Origin: Marinobacter alexandrii
Lineage (GTDB): Bacteria > Bacteroidota > Bacteroidia > Cytophagales > Cyclobacteriaceae
DNA length: 64,000 bases
NCBI GenBank assembly: GCA_039984955.1
Contig: JBDWTN010000007.1
Location: 1,372,501-1,436,500, forward strand
Direction: 5' to 3'
The translations under genes were made by a program, and so were the position numbers. Shown piece by piece: positions 26,421 through 34,313 of this stretch; the first letter of the stretch is position 1; every line of letters starts with the position of its first letter. The notes beneath the pieces are model-generated. The model made no database searches and was not told the DNA's origin. It was given only the letters and a program-made list of their open reading frames with translations.

Positions 26421-27720
26421 TTATTAAAATCCAATCTGAATGATGAAATGGTTCCCATGTCACACTTCCTAAATCAATTTTCGGATCTATCAAATCCTTT
26501 TTTTGATGACCATTTAATGATACTTGAGCGGTAGCATAAATGGATACGGCCTTACCTTTATTGGCATATTCCTTTTTTAACCGTTGAGCAAGTTGCCATA
26601 TCATGTCTGGTTGTCCAGATATATGAGATCTTTGATCTCTGAATAAATAGTCTTTAAGATTAACTCGTTTCCTATTTCCTTCTTCATCTTCAACATACAT
26701 GACCAAAAATCCAGATTTTGCACGGAGCATCATTCTCCAGGAAAGACGATGACCCTCTTCTGTAAAAGCGACGTTACCATTAAATAAATGATGACGTATT
26801 GGAAGCAATATTTGAACTAAAAAATAGATTCCTAAAACATACGTCCAGCCCAATGATAGTCTATTTCTAACAGGAAATATTTTAGGTTTATTTTTAAAAA
26901 AAATACTCCTAATCTTATCTGGGGGGAAAAAGAAGACAGTAAGACCTATCATGAGATACGGAAAAATCCCGATCTGGAAAACGAAAGAATTGAAAAGATT
27001 AAAGAAAATAGATAATCCAAATCCAAGCCTCCTAGTCTTAGGATGAAGAAGCAGAAAAACAATGGAGCCATCATAAATAACTCCGCCCCAAGCTATGGCC
27101 ATCTGAAACCATTTTTCCTGAAGCAACGAGCCAATTAAGAAATAATCAGCTTTGTATTTAAACCATATCCCAAGAGGTTTGGCAAGTAGCCAATCCATAT
27201 GAACTTTATGCAAGCTGGCATATAGGTAAACGATCAGAATTTGAATAATAAAAAACCAGTGGCATACTCGAGCGCATGTATCTGAAGATTTAGTAAGTCC
27301 CCATTTGGCATCCAAAGAACGGCTCTTATGTGCCGGTAAAAACAGCATTGCGGCACTTAAGAGCACGAGAAGGTAGTAATGATTATTGTAATGCGTTTTC
27401 TGCATTACATAAACAACTGTCCACATACTCAAGAAAATAAAAGTTGAGGCGCGATAAAATAAACCAAGCATGATACACAATGCGGCAGTACCCATTATGA
27501 TGAAATAATAAATCATGCCATTGCCATCAAGCGGCTGAAGCCATTCTAGTCCAATCAAAGTAAATGTGAACTCCGGAGCGATAAATGTTTTATTTACCCA
27601 TCCCGTAAGTATTGCTCCATAGCTTTCAGCAGCAGCAAGAAATCCAAAAACCATCCTGAATAGCACCAAAGGACTATTGTCAACCTGTGTACCAAGAAAA
27701 GCTCGAGCTGATAGTAGCAT
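26404..27720 (-). CDS. Vitamin K-dependent gamma-carboxylase homologue (HTTM domain)
   Basis: 438 residues. The N-terminal half is an HTTM/VKGC membrane domain with multiple helices. QKTHYNNHYYLLVLL (Lys at about 108) lines up with the catalytic-base Lys segment of animal gamma-glutamyl carboxylase (KTSWNNHSYL), and the C-terminal part GNVAFTEEGHRLSWRMMLRAKSG is the conserved family signature. The animal enzyme adds CO2 to protein glutamates using reduced vitamin K; Bacteroidota make menaquinone, which could serve. Substrate and activity here are unknown. Its 3' end overlaps threonine aldolase by 17 bases. Confidence 0.85.
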   Translation of the reverse strand: MLLSARAFLGTQVDNSPLVLFRMVFGFLAAAESYGAILTGWVNKTFIAPEFTFTLIGLEWLQPLDGNGMIYYFIIMGTAALCIMLGLFYRASTFIFLSMWTVVYVMQKTHYNNHYYLLVLLSAAMLFLPAHKSRSLDAKWGLTKSSDTCARVCHWFFIIQILIVYLYASLHKVHMDWLLAKPLGIWFKYKADYFLIGSLLQEKWFQMAIAWGGVIYDGSIVFLLLHPKTRRLGFGLSIFFNLFNSFVFQIGIFPYLMIGLTVFFFPPDKIRSIFFKNKPKIFPVRNRLSLGWTYVLGIYFLVQILLPIRHHLFNGNVAFTEEGHRLSWRMMLRAKSGFLVMYVEDEEGNRKRVNLKDYLFRDQRSHISGQPDMIWQLAQRLKKEYANKGKAVSIYATAQVSLNGHQKKDLIDPKIDLGSVTWEPFHHSDWILINEDND

Positions 27721-27736
27721 ATTAAAAGAAATCCGC

Positions 27737-27789
27737 TGCGCTAATTAATTTTTGTAAAATGACAAAAAACTAAATTACTAATTAGCGCA
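27737..27789. repeat. Nested inverted repeat (cruciform-like)
   Basis: Outer arms TGCGCTAATTA (27737-27747) and TAATTAGCGCA (27779-27789), 11 perfect pairs; inner arms TTTTTGT (27749-27755) and ACAAAAA (27762-27768), 7 pairs around AAAATG. It lies 17 bases before the gamma-carboxylase start. It could be an operator, a hairpin in the 5' leader, or a small mobile-element relic. Confidence 0.7.
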
Positions 27790-27830
27790 ACGGGTTAAAA
27801 GACTTTCTAAAGATTGGTTATAAAATAGAA

Positions 27831-27850
27831 AAGGAGCCCAAGAGCTCCTT
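27831..27850 (-). terminator. Terminator-like hairpin, minus strand
   Basis: AAGGAGC (27831-27837) and GCTCCTT (27844-27850) with a six-base loop. Read on the minus strand it is followed by TTCTATTTTA; on the plus strand there is no T-run. It would end a minus-strand transcript from the 27.9-28.1 kb region. Confidence 0.5.
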
Positions 27851-28135
27851 ATTCTAAACCTAAGTAAATATGAAGAGGATATTACTTACATACTGATACG
27901 TTGATGATGCCAAGAGGTTATTCGTATTAACGATCTTTAACTATTTGACACCTATGTTGGTCGAAAGTTTAAGGTCTCAACCGCATAACCCACAAGCGAA
28001 AAGTGTGCCAATTCATGGATAGGCTTGATAGAATCTAATTTTGTTTGGACAACTCATATTTCAATTACCTGTCAGGTGAAAGACCTGAAATGGAAACTTA
28101 AATCATCGTTTATTTGCTAGTATTTGCTCAAGTAA

Positions 28136-28165
28136 TTGGCAGACAGTTTTAATCATATATTTTTG
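28136..28165 (+). promoter_or_regulatory. sucD promoter
   Basis: TTG at 28136-28138, 19 bases, TATTTTTG at 28158-28165. Full match to the Bacteroidota consensus; the ATG follows 17 bases later, leaving a short 5' leader. Confidence 0.75.
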
Positions 28166-28182
28166 CGGAAAATCTAATAGAA

Positions 28183-29055
28183 ATGAGTGTTCTTGTAAAT
28201 AAAGATTCTAAGATTATCGTACAGGGCTTTACAGGTTCTGAGGGTACTTTTCATGCCGGTCAAATGATTGAATACGGCTCAAACGTTGTTGGTGGAGTAA
28301 CACCAGGAAAAGGTGGCCAGACACACCTGGACAAGCCTGTTTTCAACACAGTCAAAGAAGCGGTTGATAAAACCGGTGCTGATGTAACTATCATCTTCGT
28401 ACCTCCAGCATTTGCAGCGGATGCCATCATGGAAGCCGCGGATGCCGGCATCAAGGTAATTGTAACAATTACTGAAGGAATTCCAGTTAAGGATATGATG
28501 TCAGCTAAACCTTATGCGAAATCAAGAGGTGCCATATTAGTTGGACCGAACTGTCCAGGAGTAATTACCCCAGAAGAAGCTAAGGTTGGGATTATGCCAG
28601 GGTTTGTGTTTAAGAAAGGGAAAGTTGGGATTGTATCAAAATCTGGAACGCTTACTTATGAAGCAGCTGATCAGGTTGTAAAAGCAGGAATGGGAATCTC
28701 AACAGCAATTGGTATAGGTGGTGATCCAATTATTGGAACCTCAACGAAAGAAGCTGTTCAAATGCTCATGGAAGATCCTGAGACAGAAGGGATCGTTATG
28801 ATTGGAGAGATTGGAGGCTCATATGAAGCTGATGCAGCTAAGTGGATCCAGGAAAATGGAAACAAAAAACCTGTAGTTGGATTTATTGCTGGACAAACAG
28901 CTCCTCCAGGAAGAAGAATGGGCCATGCGGGAGCGATTATTGGAGGCAAAGATGATACTGCGGAAGCTAAGATGCGGATCATGGGTGAGTGTGGGCTTCA
29001 TGTAGTTGACTCTCCTGCTGATATCGGCGAAACGATGAAAAAAGCTTTAAGCTAG
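28183..29055 (+). CDS. sucD: Succinate--CoA ligase (ADP/GDP-forming) alpha subunit
   Basis: 290 residues, usual length. CoA-binding [18 protein letters not shown] at the N-terminus, VGPNCPGVI in the middle, and the phosphorylated His in [10 protein letters not shown] (about residue 247). With the beta subunit SucC, which is not next to it, it converts succinyl-CoA to succinate with nucleotide phosphorylation in the TCA cycle. Separate sucC and sucD loci are usual in Bacteroidota. It has its own promoter and terminator. Confidence 0.97.
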   Translation: MSVLVNKDSKIIVQGFTGSEGTFHAGQMIEYGSNVVGGVTPGKGGQTHLDKPVFNTVKEAVDKTGADVTIIFVPPAFAADAIMEAADAGIKVIVTITEGIPVKDMMSAKPYAKSRGAILVGPNCPGVITPEEAKVGIMPGFVFKKGKVGIVSKSGTLTYEAADQVVKAGMGISTAIGIGGDPIIGTSTKEAVQMLMEDPETEGIVMIGEIGGSYEADAAKWIQENGNKKPVVGFIAGQTAPPGRRMGHAGAIIGGKDDTAEAKMRIMGECGLHVVDSPADIGETMKKALS

Positions 29056-29076
29056 TTTTAACCTCAAGAAAAATTG

Positions 29077-29109
29077 AAACCCTGGCGATCTTCTCGTCAG
29101 GGTTTTTTT
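29077..29109 (+). terminator. sucD terminator
   Basis: AAACCCTGGCGA and TCGTCAGGGTTT pair around TCTTC, then T residues to 29109. Confidence 0.88.
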
Positions 29110-29251
29110 ATTGGTAATAAAAAATAAACACTGACTTAAAATACTGTTTATCAAATAGTTAATTTAATGATTATTGTTTCTAATTAAATATTCCCCCAAC
29201 TGGTGAAAAAGTAAATCTGCCGAAGTAATACTATCATTTATCGAATTAATA

Positions 29252-29265
29252 TTATCAGTTGATAA
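29252..29265. promoter_or_regulatory. Perfect dyad upstream of the redox cluster (possible operator)
   Basis: TTATCA-GT-TGATAA, 64 bases before the reductase gene. It lies just upstream of a possible promoter (TTTG at 29269-29272 and TATTTCG at 29290-29296), a position suited to an activator. The sequence vaguely resembles CRP/FNR-type half sites (TGATAA) but the spacing is not standard. Confidence 0.4.
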
Positions 29266-29328
29266 ATATTTGACGACATTTGATGTTGTTATTTCGCCTA
29301 TTCACAAAATCTAACCGTCAAAATTGTT

Positions 29329-30420
29329 ATGGAAGCAAAATTTCATTCTCTCGTTGTATCGAGGGTATTAAAAGAAACTTTTGAATCTCATTCAATTACC
29401 TTCAAAATACCCCCAGCCCTCAAAGACAAATTTGATTTCAAGCCCGGACAATTTGTTGTAATAAAATTGATGATTGAAGGTATGGAATACAATAGACCTT
29501 ATTCCATGTCTTCAGCTCCATATGAAGATAATCTAACCATAACTGTCAAAAGATTAAGAGGTGGTATTGTCTCAAATTACTTAATAGATCATGCAAAAGT
29601 TGGATTAAGTCTTTTAGTAAAAGAGCCAGAAGGTGACTTTTATTATAAAACAAGTACTGAATCTAGAAATCATTTTGTGATTTCAGCAGGTAGTGGCATC
29701 ACTCCGATGCTTTCCATTATTAAAGCTATACTCTTAGATGAACCGCTAAGTAAAGTACATCTACTTTATGGAAACCGGTCAGAAGAAACCATCATCTTCG
29801 AAAGTGATTTTCTTAACCTTGAAAAATTACATAAAGATCAATTTTTTGTAGACTTTATTCTAAGTGCACCTAAAAAGCATCGGAAGCCTGGACTTATGGG
29901 TTTTCTTTCCAAATCCGAAATAAAATGGAAAGGGATGAAGGGGCATATTAAGCACGATACATTGTCTGACTTTACATCTAGATATCCAGTAAATCCTAAT
30001 TCCGTGGTATACATATGCGGCCCAAGTGGAATGATTGAGGGGGCCGAAGATTTTTTTAGAAAAAAGGGGGTTCAGGAAAAAAATATCATTAGCGAAAGCT
30101 TCTATGTAGAAAATCATGATCTACCTGGTGGTAAAATAAAAGAATGCCAAGTCAAAGTTCATTACAAAAAAGAAGTATACGAAGTAGTCATCGACGATGA
30201 AAGGTCGATTTTAGACAATCTTTTGAAAACTGATGTGGTGATTCCATTTGCCTGTAAGTCAGGCTTATGCTCTTCATGTATTACGAAAGTAATTGATGGT
30301 GACGTCCACTCAAGGGTAACAAAGGGGCTTACCGCCAGTCAGAGAAAAGACAAACATGTACTATCCTGTCAATCGATTCCAACTACAGATACTTTAGAAA
30401 TAAGCTACGACATTAAATAG
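29329..30420 (+). CDS. Ferredoxin-NADP reductase-type flavoprotein with C-terminal 2Fe-2S domain
   Basis: 363 residues in the PaaE/HCP-reductase order: FAD domain with RPYSMSS (about residue 58), NAD(P)H domain with SAGSGITPML and YICGPSGMIEGAE, and a plant-type 2Fe-2S domain with cluster cysteines in CKSGLCSSC and a fourth Cys in LSCQS. It passes electrons from NAD(P)H through FAD and the iron-sulfur cluster to a partner. In this cluster the partner may be the downstream haem proteins, though that is inference. The usual PaaABCD genes are absent, so a role in phenylacetate breakdown is unsupported. Confidence 0.9.
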   Translation: MEAKFHSLVVSRVLKETFESHSITFKIPPALKDKFDFKPGQFVVIKLMIEGMEYNRPYSMSSAPYEDNLTITVKRLRGGIVSNYLIDHAKVGLSLLVKEPEGDFYYKTSTESRNHFVISAGSGITPMLSIIKAILLDEPLSKVHLLYGNRSEETIIFESDFLNLEKLHKDQFFVDFILSAPKKHRKPGLMGFLSKSEIKWKGMKGHIKHDTLSDFTSRYPVNPNSVVYICGPSGMIEGAEDFFRKKGVQEKNIISESFYVENHDLPGGKIKECQVKVHYKKEVYEVVIDDERSILDNLLKTDVVIPFACKSGLCSSCITKVIDGDVHSRVTKGLTASQRKDKHVLSCQSIPTTDTLEISYDIK

Positions 30421-30431
30421 ACTTACCCATA

Positions 30432-31094
30432 ATGGAAATGACTGAAGCTATACTTTTAGCACACATTTTTTTCTCCATCTCCGCTGTTGCTTCTGGGACA
30501 GCTGTGATAATCCTTAGGAAAGCATATTCACTCCATAAGATTCTGGGGAAGTTCTATTTCTACGCAATATTATTGACAGTATTTTCTGCTTTCGTACTTA
30601 TGTGTTTTCCTGATTATACAAACCCGATGATGATATTCATAGGGTTTTTCATGCTCTATTTAGCATTATCAGGATATAGGTCACTAAAATTTAAAACCAT
30701 ATTCTCTCCTGATAAAGTTAAAAGATTTGATAAGCTGATTTCTTTAATAATGGGAATCATTTCTGTAGGAATGCTTCTATATGGCATATATATGATCAAC
30801 TCAAGCGATCTCTGGGGGATTCCACTCATTGTTTATGGTATTGTAGGAGTTATAAATGTATGGGCTGATTTCAAATTTTTTAAGGTTCCAAGCAATGAAT
30901 TTATGTGGTTAAAATATCATTCATCTAAAATGATCGGAAGCTACATAGGTTCTGTCACCGCTGTGCTAGTTACCCAGTTTGACAATGCCCTCGGAATCTA
31001 TTCTTGGTTCATTACAATGGTTTTTGGACTCTTGTATATGGCCTTTTGGGTGAAAAAAATAAAAGATGAACCCTCGTCTGTTTTCAACTGGTAG
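30432..31094 (+). CDS. Seven-helix membrane protein, DUF2306-like
   Basis: 220 residues with about six or seven hydrophobic helices (EAILLAHIFFSISAVASGTAVIILRK with an early His; KILGKFYFYAILLTVFSAFVLMC parts). The early HIFF and HKILGKFYFYAI histidines resemble DUF2306/cytochrome b561-like small membrane proteins, which could hold haem, but I cannot confirm this. It follows the reductase gene by 11 bases and precedes the peroxidase gene by 20. Confidence 0.65.
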   Translation: MEMTEAILLAHIFFSISAVASGTAVIILRKAYSLHKILGKFYFYAILLTVFSAFVLMCFPDYTNPMMIFIGFFMLYLALSGYRSLKFKTIFSPDKVKRFDKLISLIMGIISVGMLLYGIYMINSSDLWGIPLIVYGIVGVINVWADFKFFKVPSNEFMWLKYHSSKMIGSYIGSVTAVLVTQFDNALGIYSWFITMVFGLLYMAFWVKKIKDEPSSVFNW

Positions 31095-31114
31095 AACTAT
31101 TAAATAATTAACCG

Positions 31115-32104
31115 ATGAAAAATTTAACATGCTTAATCCTTGTGGTACTCTTAGGAGTCGGGTGTAAATCAGAATCTTCAAAGAGTGAATCAAATCTGAT
31201 TCAACTTGCAAACGATAATTTCGAGTCAATTTCTAAATCAAGCTTGGATAAGAATAACCCCAAGGTAGTACTTGGAAAAGCTTTGTTTTTTGAAAAGAGA
31301 CTATCAATAGACAATTCAATTAGCTGTAATTCTTGCCATGATATTAAAAAATTCGGGGTTGATAACCTTGATTTTTCAAATGGCGCAAGAGGAGCTCTTA
31401 CCAAAAGAAATTCTCCAACCATTCTTAATACACATCTCCAATCTTCTCAATTCTGGGATGGAAGAGCCCAAACGTTACAAGAACAAATAAGAATGCCAAT
31501 GCTGACAGATGTTGAGATGTCCATGCCAAGTGAAGAATTCATTGTTAAGAAAGTGAGCAAGATTGAGTTCTATGCTAAATCCTTTGGCGAGGTATATCCA
31601 AATCAAGATGTTTCTATGGAAAACATCTCCGAGGCTATTGCAAACTATATTGAAAGCTTAACTACGCCATCCAAATTTGATGATTTCTTGGCTGGTAACG
31701 CAGTTCTCTCTTCAAGCGAAACAAGAGGAATGAAGGTTTTTATTGATAAGGGATGCGCCGAATGTCATTCCGGAAAATTGCTAGGAGATGGATTTGAGGA
31801 GTTTGGTGTATTTGACAGTTACTGGAAATATACAAAGAGCCAAAAAATAGATTCAGGTAGATACTCAGTCACTAAAAATGAGGATGATCTATTTGTGTTC
31901 AAGGTACCATCTCTAAGAAATGTAACTGAAACATATCCCTATTTTCATGATGGCAGCATAAAAACTCTTAAGGAGGCAGTGAAAATCATGGCTCAGGTTC
32001 AACTCGATGAACAAATTTCAGAAAGGGAAACAGATGATATCATCAGCTTTTTAAACTCATTAAAACAAAGTCAAAGCACGGGAAGTGCGTCATCAACACA
32101 ATAA
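31115..32104 (+). CDS. Di-haem cytochrome c peroxidase/MauG family lipoprotein
   Basis: 329 residues. Signal peptide with lipobox (LLGVGCKSES). Two haem c motifs: CNSCH (about residue 70) and CAECH (about 215). Family regions include GARGALTKRNSPTILNT, FWDGRAQTLQEQ and VPSLRNVTETYPYFHDGSIKTL. Such proteins reduce hydrogen peroxide or oxidise other substrates on the periplasmic side. It shares an operon with the 2Fe-2S reductase and a cytochrome c, suggesting an electron chain, which is inferred. Confidence 0.93.
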   Translation: MKNLTCLILVVLLGVGCKSESSKSESNLIQLANDNFESISKSSLDKNNPKVVLGKALFFEKRLSIDNSISCNSCHDIKKFGVDNLDFSNGARGALTKRNSPTILNTHLQSSQFWDGRAQTLQEQIRMPMLTDVEMSMPSEEFIVKKVSKIEFYAKSFGEVYPNQDVSMENISEAIANYIESLTTPSKFDDFLAGNAVLSSSETRGMKVFIDKGCAECHSGKLLGDGFEEFGVFDSYWKYTKSQKIDSGRYSVTKNEDDLFVFKVPSLRNVTETYPYFHDGSIKTLKEAVKIMAQVQLDEQISERETDDIISFLNSLKQSQSTGSASSTQ

Positions 32105-32134
32105 ATATCAATATAATAACTAACCAATATCAAT

Positions 32135-32632
32135 ATGAAACATCTATTTTTATTAGCCATTGTATTTGGAATAAGTGCCACAACCATTGCTCAGAATAAG
32201 CTTGGTGGACATTTTGGAATGGTACACCCATTGATCACATTTAGCGATGGAGAAACTACTTCTATCTCAGATAACTATGTTGTTGGGTTTCCTACGGGGA
32301 TCAACATCGGAATCAAAGAAAATTTAGCGTTCGACGTAGAGATTGTTCCATTTATAGAAGATGGAAAGATGAATAACCTGTTATTCCACCCAGGTGTATT
32401 ATTTGGGCTTGGTTCCGGTTTTACCTTTGGGAATAGACTTGCATTTGAGACAGGGTCTCAAGCTTATGGCTTCACACCATTACTTAACAAATCGTTTTCT
32501 CTTGGTGAAAATGGGGCTTTCTTCTTAGAACTTGTTTTGCCAGTTAGATTCGGAAAAATTGAATTGCCTTTAGGTGGCGAAGATAGGTTTAGTGCCCTTA
32601 CCGTTGGTCTTCATACAGGTATTGCATTTTAA
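32135..32632 (+). CDS. Periplasmic or outer-membrane protein of unknown function
   Basis: 165 residues with signal peptide ending TTIAQ. The rest has alternating strands with aromatic and Gly positions (GGHFGMVHPLITFSDGE, NLAFDVEIVPFIEDGKMN, LTVGLHTGIAF at the end), suggesting a small beta barrel. No family recognised. It lies between the peroxidase and cytochrome c genes with short gaps, so it is likely part of that operon. Confidence 0.75.
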   Translation: MKHLFLLAIVFGISATTIAQNKLGGHFGMVHPLITFSDGETTSISDNYVVGFPTGINIGIKENLAFDVEIVPFIEDGKMNNLLFHPGVLFGLGSGFTFGNRLAFETGSQAYGFTPLLNKSFSLGENGAFFLELVLPVRFGKIELPLGGEDRFSALTVGLHTGIAF

Positions 32633-32645
32633 ACCAATAATTAAG

Positions 32646-32993
32646 ATGAAACGCGTTTTTAATGGGTTTTACGTTATCCTGTCCATTTTTATAATTTTCA
32701 ATGTTCTTTTTTTGAAATGTGGAAATATATCAGCAAGTGATGTCTCAAAGAGCGAAAATATATATCGCACAAAGTGTGTAAGATGTCACGGAAAGGATGG
32801 AAAAAAGGGACGGAAAGGGGCAAAAGACCTTACTATATCAACTAAATCACTTAGTTATAGAATTAATCAGTTAAAAAATGGCAAGGGAAAGATGCCCTCC
32901 TTCTCTGAACGATTGACTGACGAGCAAATTGAAATGGTTGCTAAATATTCTATTACTCAGTTTATGAATGATAGTACTCTGCTTAAGAAATAG
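32646..32993 (+). CDS. Small c-type cytochrome
   Basis: 115 residues from ATG 32646. N-terminal hydrophobic anchor (FYVILSIFIIFNVLFLKCG, which may be a lipobox), one haem c motif CVRCH (about residue 44), GKDGKKGRKGAKDLT following, and the axial Met region in GKMPSFSERLTDEQ. An upstream in-frame GTG/TTG start at 32574 would overlap the previous gene and spoil the signal sequence, so I chose the ATG. It probably carries electrons to or from the peroxidase. Confidence 0.85.
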   Translation: MKRVFNGFYVILSIFIIFNVLFLKCGNISASDVSKSENIYRTKCVRCHGKDGKKGRKGAKDLTISTKSLSYRINQLKNGKGKMPSFSERLTDEQIEMVAKYSITQFMNDSTLLKK

Positions 32994-33046
32994 GAAATAA
33001 TAACCTTATGCAATGGATATTCATTGTCCAATTCAATTAGATATGG

Positions 33047-33078
33047 AAACCTTGGCAATAATGTCAAGGTTTTTTTTA
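33047..33078 (+). terminator. Terminator of the redox cluster
   Basis: AAACCTTG (33047-33054) and CAAGGTTT (33065-33072) with a ten-base loop and eight or more T residues. Confidence 0.85.
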
Positions 33079-33168
33079 TTAATCAAAGTAACCATTTCAA
33101 AATATGGCTGTCCTTCTTTCTATATAAACAGGTAAATACAACTCTTTACTGACAAAATTTCGAATACT

Positions 33169-33813
33169 ATGAAAAAGTTGACGTTCGTTTTACTAATCCT
33201 CGCAATTACAGCCTCGTGTAATGATGATCCAGTAAGTCAAAAGAATCTTACTGGAGATTTTTTAAATACTTACCATCTAAAGGGAGTAATCCAATATTAC
33301 ACGGCTGGAAACCTTACTGAAACTATTAGCTTGGATGAGGGCAAAAATCCACACTTTGGATCATTTGCAGGAGTCAATTCTGGTGGTTTTGTCTCTTCAT
33401 TTAGCAAAAACATTGACATCTATTTTGGATTAGTACAGAGCGAAAAAATAGATCCCTTGAATGTTACGATTTATGAAGTCCCTAGTGAATTCAATCCGGA
33501 TGATTATCCTATTGTTCCTACAAATTCTTTTTTCAAAAGTGAAGAAAATTTTTCAAGCATATCAATGTTAATTGAAGGCCCAGATAAAAATTATAATTAC
33601 TCATCTCTCCAAGGGACGTCTTTTGAATTAGATAGCATTTACTTATCAAGGGAATCTGTCTTTAGGACAAATACCGAAATTGATGATGTATGTATTTTTG
33701 TAGGGAGTTTTTCCACAACACTAATCCCAGAGTTAGTACGCCCTAACCCTCTATTAGATATACCAGACTCAATAAAACTTAATGTTTCGTCCGTAAAAGG
33801 GTTTCTTAGATAG
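33169..33813 (+). CDS. Lipoprotein of unknown function
   Basis: 214 residues; signal peptide and lipobox (LAITASCNDDP). No repeats, membrane helices or known motifs in the mature part (LTGDFLNTYHLKGVIQYYTAGNL at the start, SIKLNVSSVKGFLR at the end). It has its own terminators on both sides, so it is a single-gene unit. Confidence 0.75.
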   Translation: MKKLTFVLLILAITASCNDDPVSQKNLTGDFLNTYHLKGVIQYYTAGNLTETISLDEGKNPHFGSFAGVNSGGFVSSFSKNIDIYFGLVQSEKIDPLNVTIYEVPSEFNPDDYPIVPTNSFFKSEENFSSISMLIEGPDKNYNYSSLQGTSFELDSIYLSRESVFRTNTEIDDVCIFVGSFSTTLIPELVRPNPLLDIPDSIKLNVSSVKGFLR

Positions 33814-33820
33814 TCAAAAC

Positions 33821-33853
33821 AAAGCCTTGATGATTGAACGTCAAGGTTTTTTT
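33821..33853 (+). terminator. Terminator after the lipoprotein gene
   Basis: AAAGCCTTGA and TCAAGGTTTT pair (ten pairs, one G-U) around a ten-base loop, then T residues. It shares its stem sequence CCTTG/CAAGG with the terminator at 33047. Confidence 0.85.
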
Positions 33854-33869
33854 ATCGCCCACCTCCCTC

Positions 33870-33885
33870 AACTAAAAAATTAGTT
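33870..33885. promoter_or_regulatory. BlaI-type operator 1
   Basis: AACTAA-AAAA-TTAGTT, a perfect dyad just upstream of the -33 box of the blaI promoter. Same core (ACTAA-N4-TTAGT) as operators 2 and 3. Confidence 0.6.
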
Positions 33886-33893
33886 TGAAAGTA

Positions 33894-33924
33894 TTTGTAT
33901 GTTAAAACTAAATCATTAGTTTTG
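33894..33924 (+). promoter_or_regulatory. blaI promoter
   Basis: TTTG at 33894-33897, 19 bases, TAGTTTTG at 33917-33924: full consensus. The -7 box lies inside operator 2, so bound repressor would block RNA polymerase. Confidence 0.75.
33905..33922. promoter_or_regulatory. BlaI-type operator 2
   Basis: AAACTAA-ATCA-TTAGTTT, a perfect seven-base dyad that overlaps the spacer and -7 element of the promoter. Confidence 0.65.
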
Positions 33925-33941
33925 AAACTAATAAATTAGTT
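33925..33941. promoter_or_regulatory. BlaI-type operator 3
   Basis: AACTAA-TAAA-TTAGTT (33926-33941) covering the expected start site. Centre-to-centre distance to operator 2 is 20 bases, about two helical turns. Confidence 0.6.
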
Positions 33942-33950
33942 CAAAGCTAT

Positions 33951-34313
33951 ATGAAGCCGTTAACACAAGCAGAAGAGGAGATCATGCAAATTCTTTGGGG
34001 TTTAGAAAAAGCCTTTGTCAAGGACATCATTGAGCAATACAATGATCCTAAACCAGCATACAACACAATCTCCACTCTCATTCGAATCATGGAAAAAAAA
34101 GGCTTTGTTGGATACGAAGCTTTTGGGAAATCTCACCGCTATTATCCCCTAATAGACAAAGAAGATTACAGTAAAAAATATCTTGGACGATTTGTAGATA
34201 AATATTTCAGTGGGTCCTATAAAGATCTGGTATCATTCTTTACCAAGGAAAAGGAAATGAGTGTGAAAGATTTAGAAAGACTTCTGGAAGAACTTAAAAA
34301 AGATCAATCATGA
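33951..34313 (+). CDS. blaI: BlaI/MecI family transcriptional repressor
   Basis: 120 residues: winged helix in residues 1-75 (LTQAEEEIMQILWGLEKAFVKDIIEQY, YNTISTLIRIMEKKGFV, HRYYPLI) and a C-terminal dimer helix. The name is for the family; no beta-lactamase gene is near. The promoter in front of it carries three ACTAA-N4-TTAGT dyads, so it most likely represses itself and the following sensor. Its stop overlaps the next start by four bases (ATGA). Confidence 0.92.
   Translation: MKPLTQAEEEIMQILWGLEKAFVKDIIEQYNDPKPAYNTISTLIRIMEKKGFVGYEAFGKSHRYYPLIDKEDYSKKYLGRFVDKYFSGSYKDLVSFFTKEKEMSVKDLERLLEELKKDQS

Larger units (their letters stand above)
27721..28182. other. 462-base gene-free region with a large inverted repeat
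   Basis: Between the divergent gamma-carboxylase and sucD genes. It holds a 53-base inverted repeat (27737-27789), a hairpin with a T-rich tail on the minus strand (27831-27850), several smaller hairpins (e.g. CAGGT-GAAAG-ACCTG at 28074-28088), and the sucD promoter (28136-28165). No reading frame looks real. A small RNA on the minus strand ending at the 27831-27850 hairpin is possible, but I find no promoter for it. Confidence 0.6.

Noticed and set aside
27856-28130. A 6S RNA or known Bacteroidota small RNA in the sucD upstream region
   Set aside because: Some hairpins exist but I cannot fit the region to any known RNA structure and see no promoter for it.
33821-33853. Repeat family linking the terminators at 33047 and 33821
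   Set aside because: They share CCTTG/CAAGG stems, but the loops and flanks differ, so chance or simple terminator likeness is enough.
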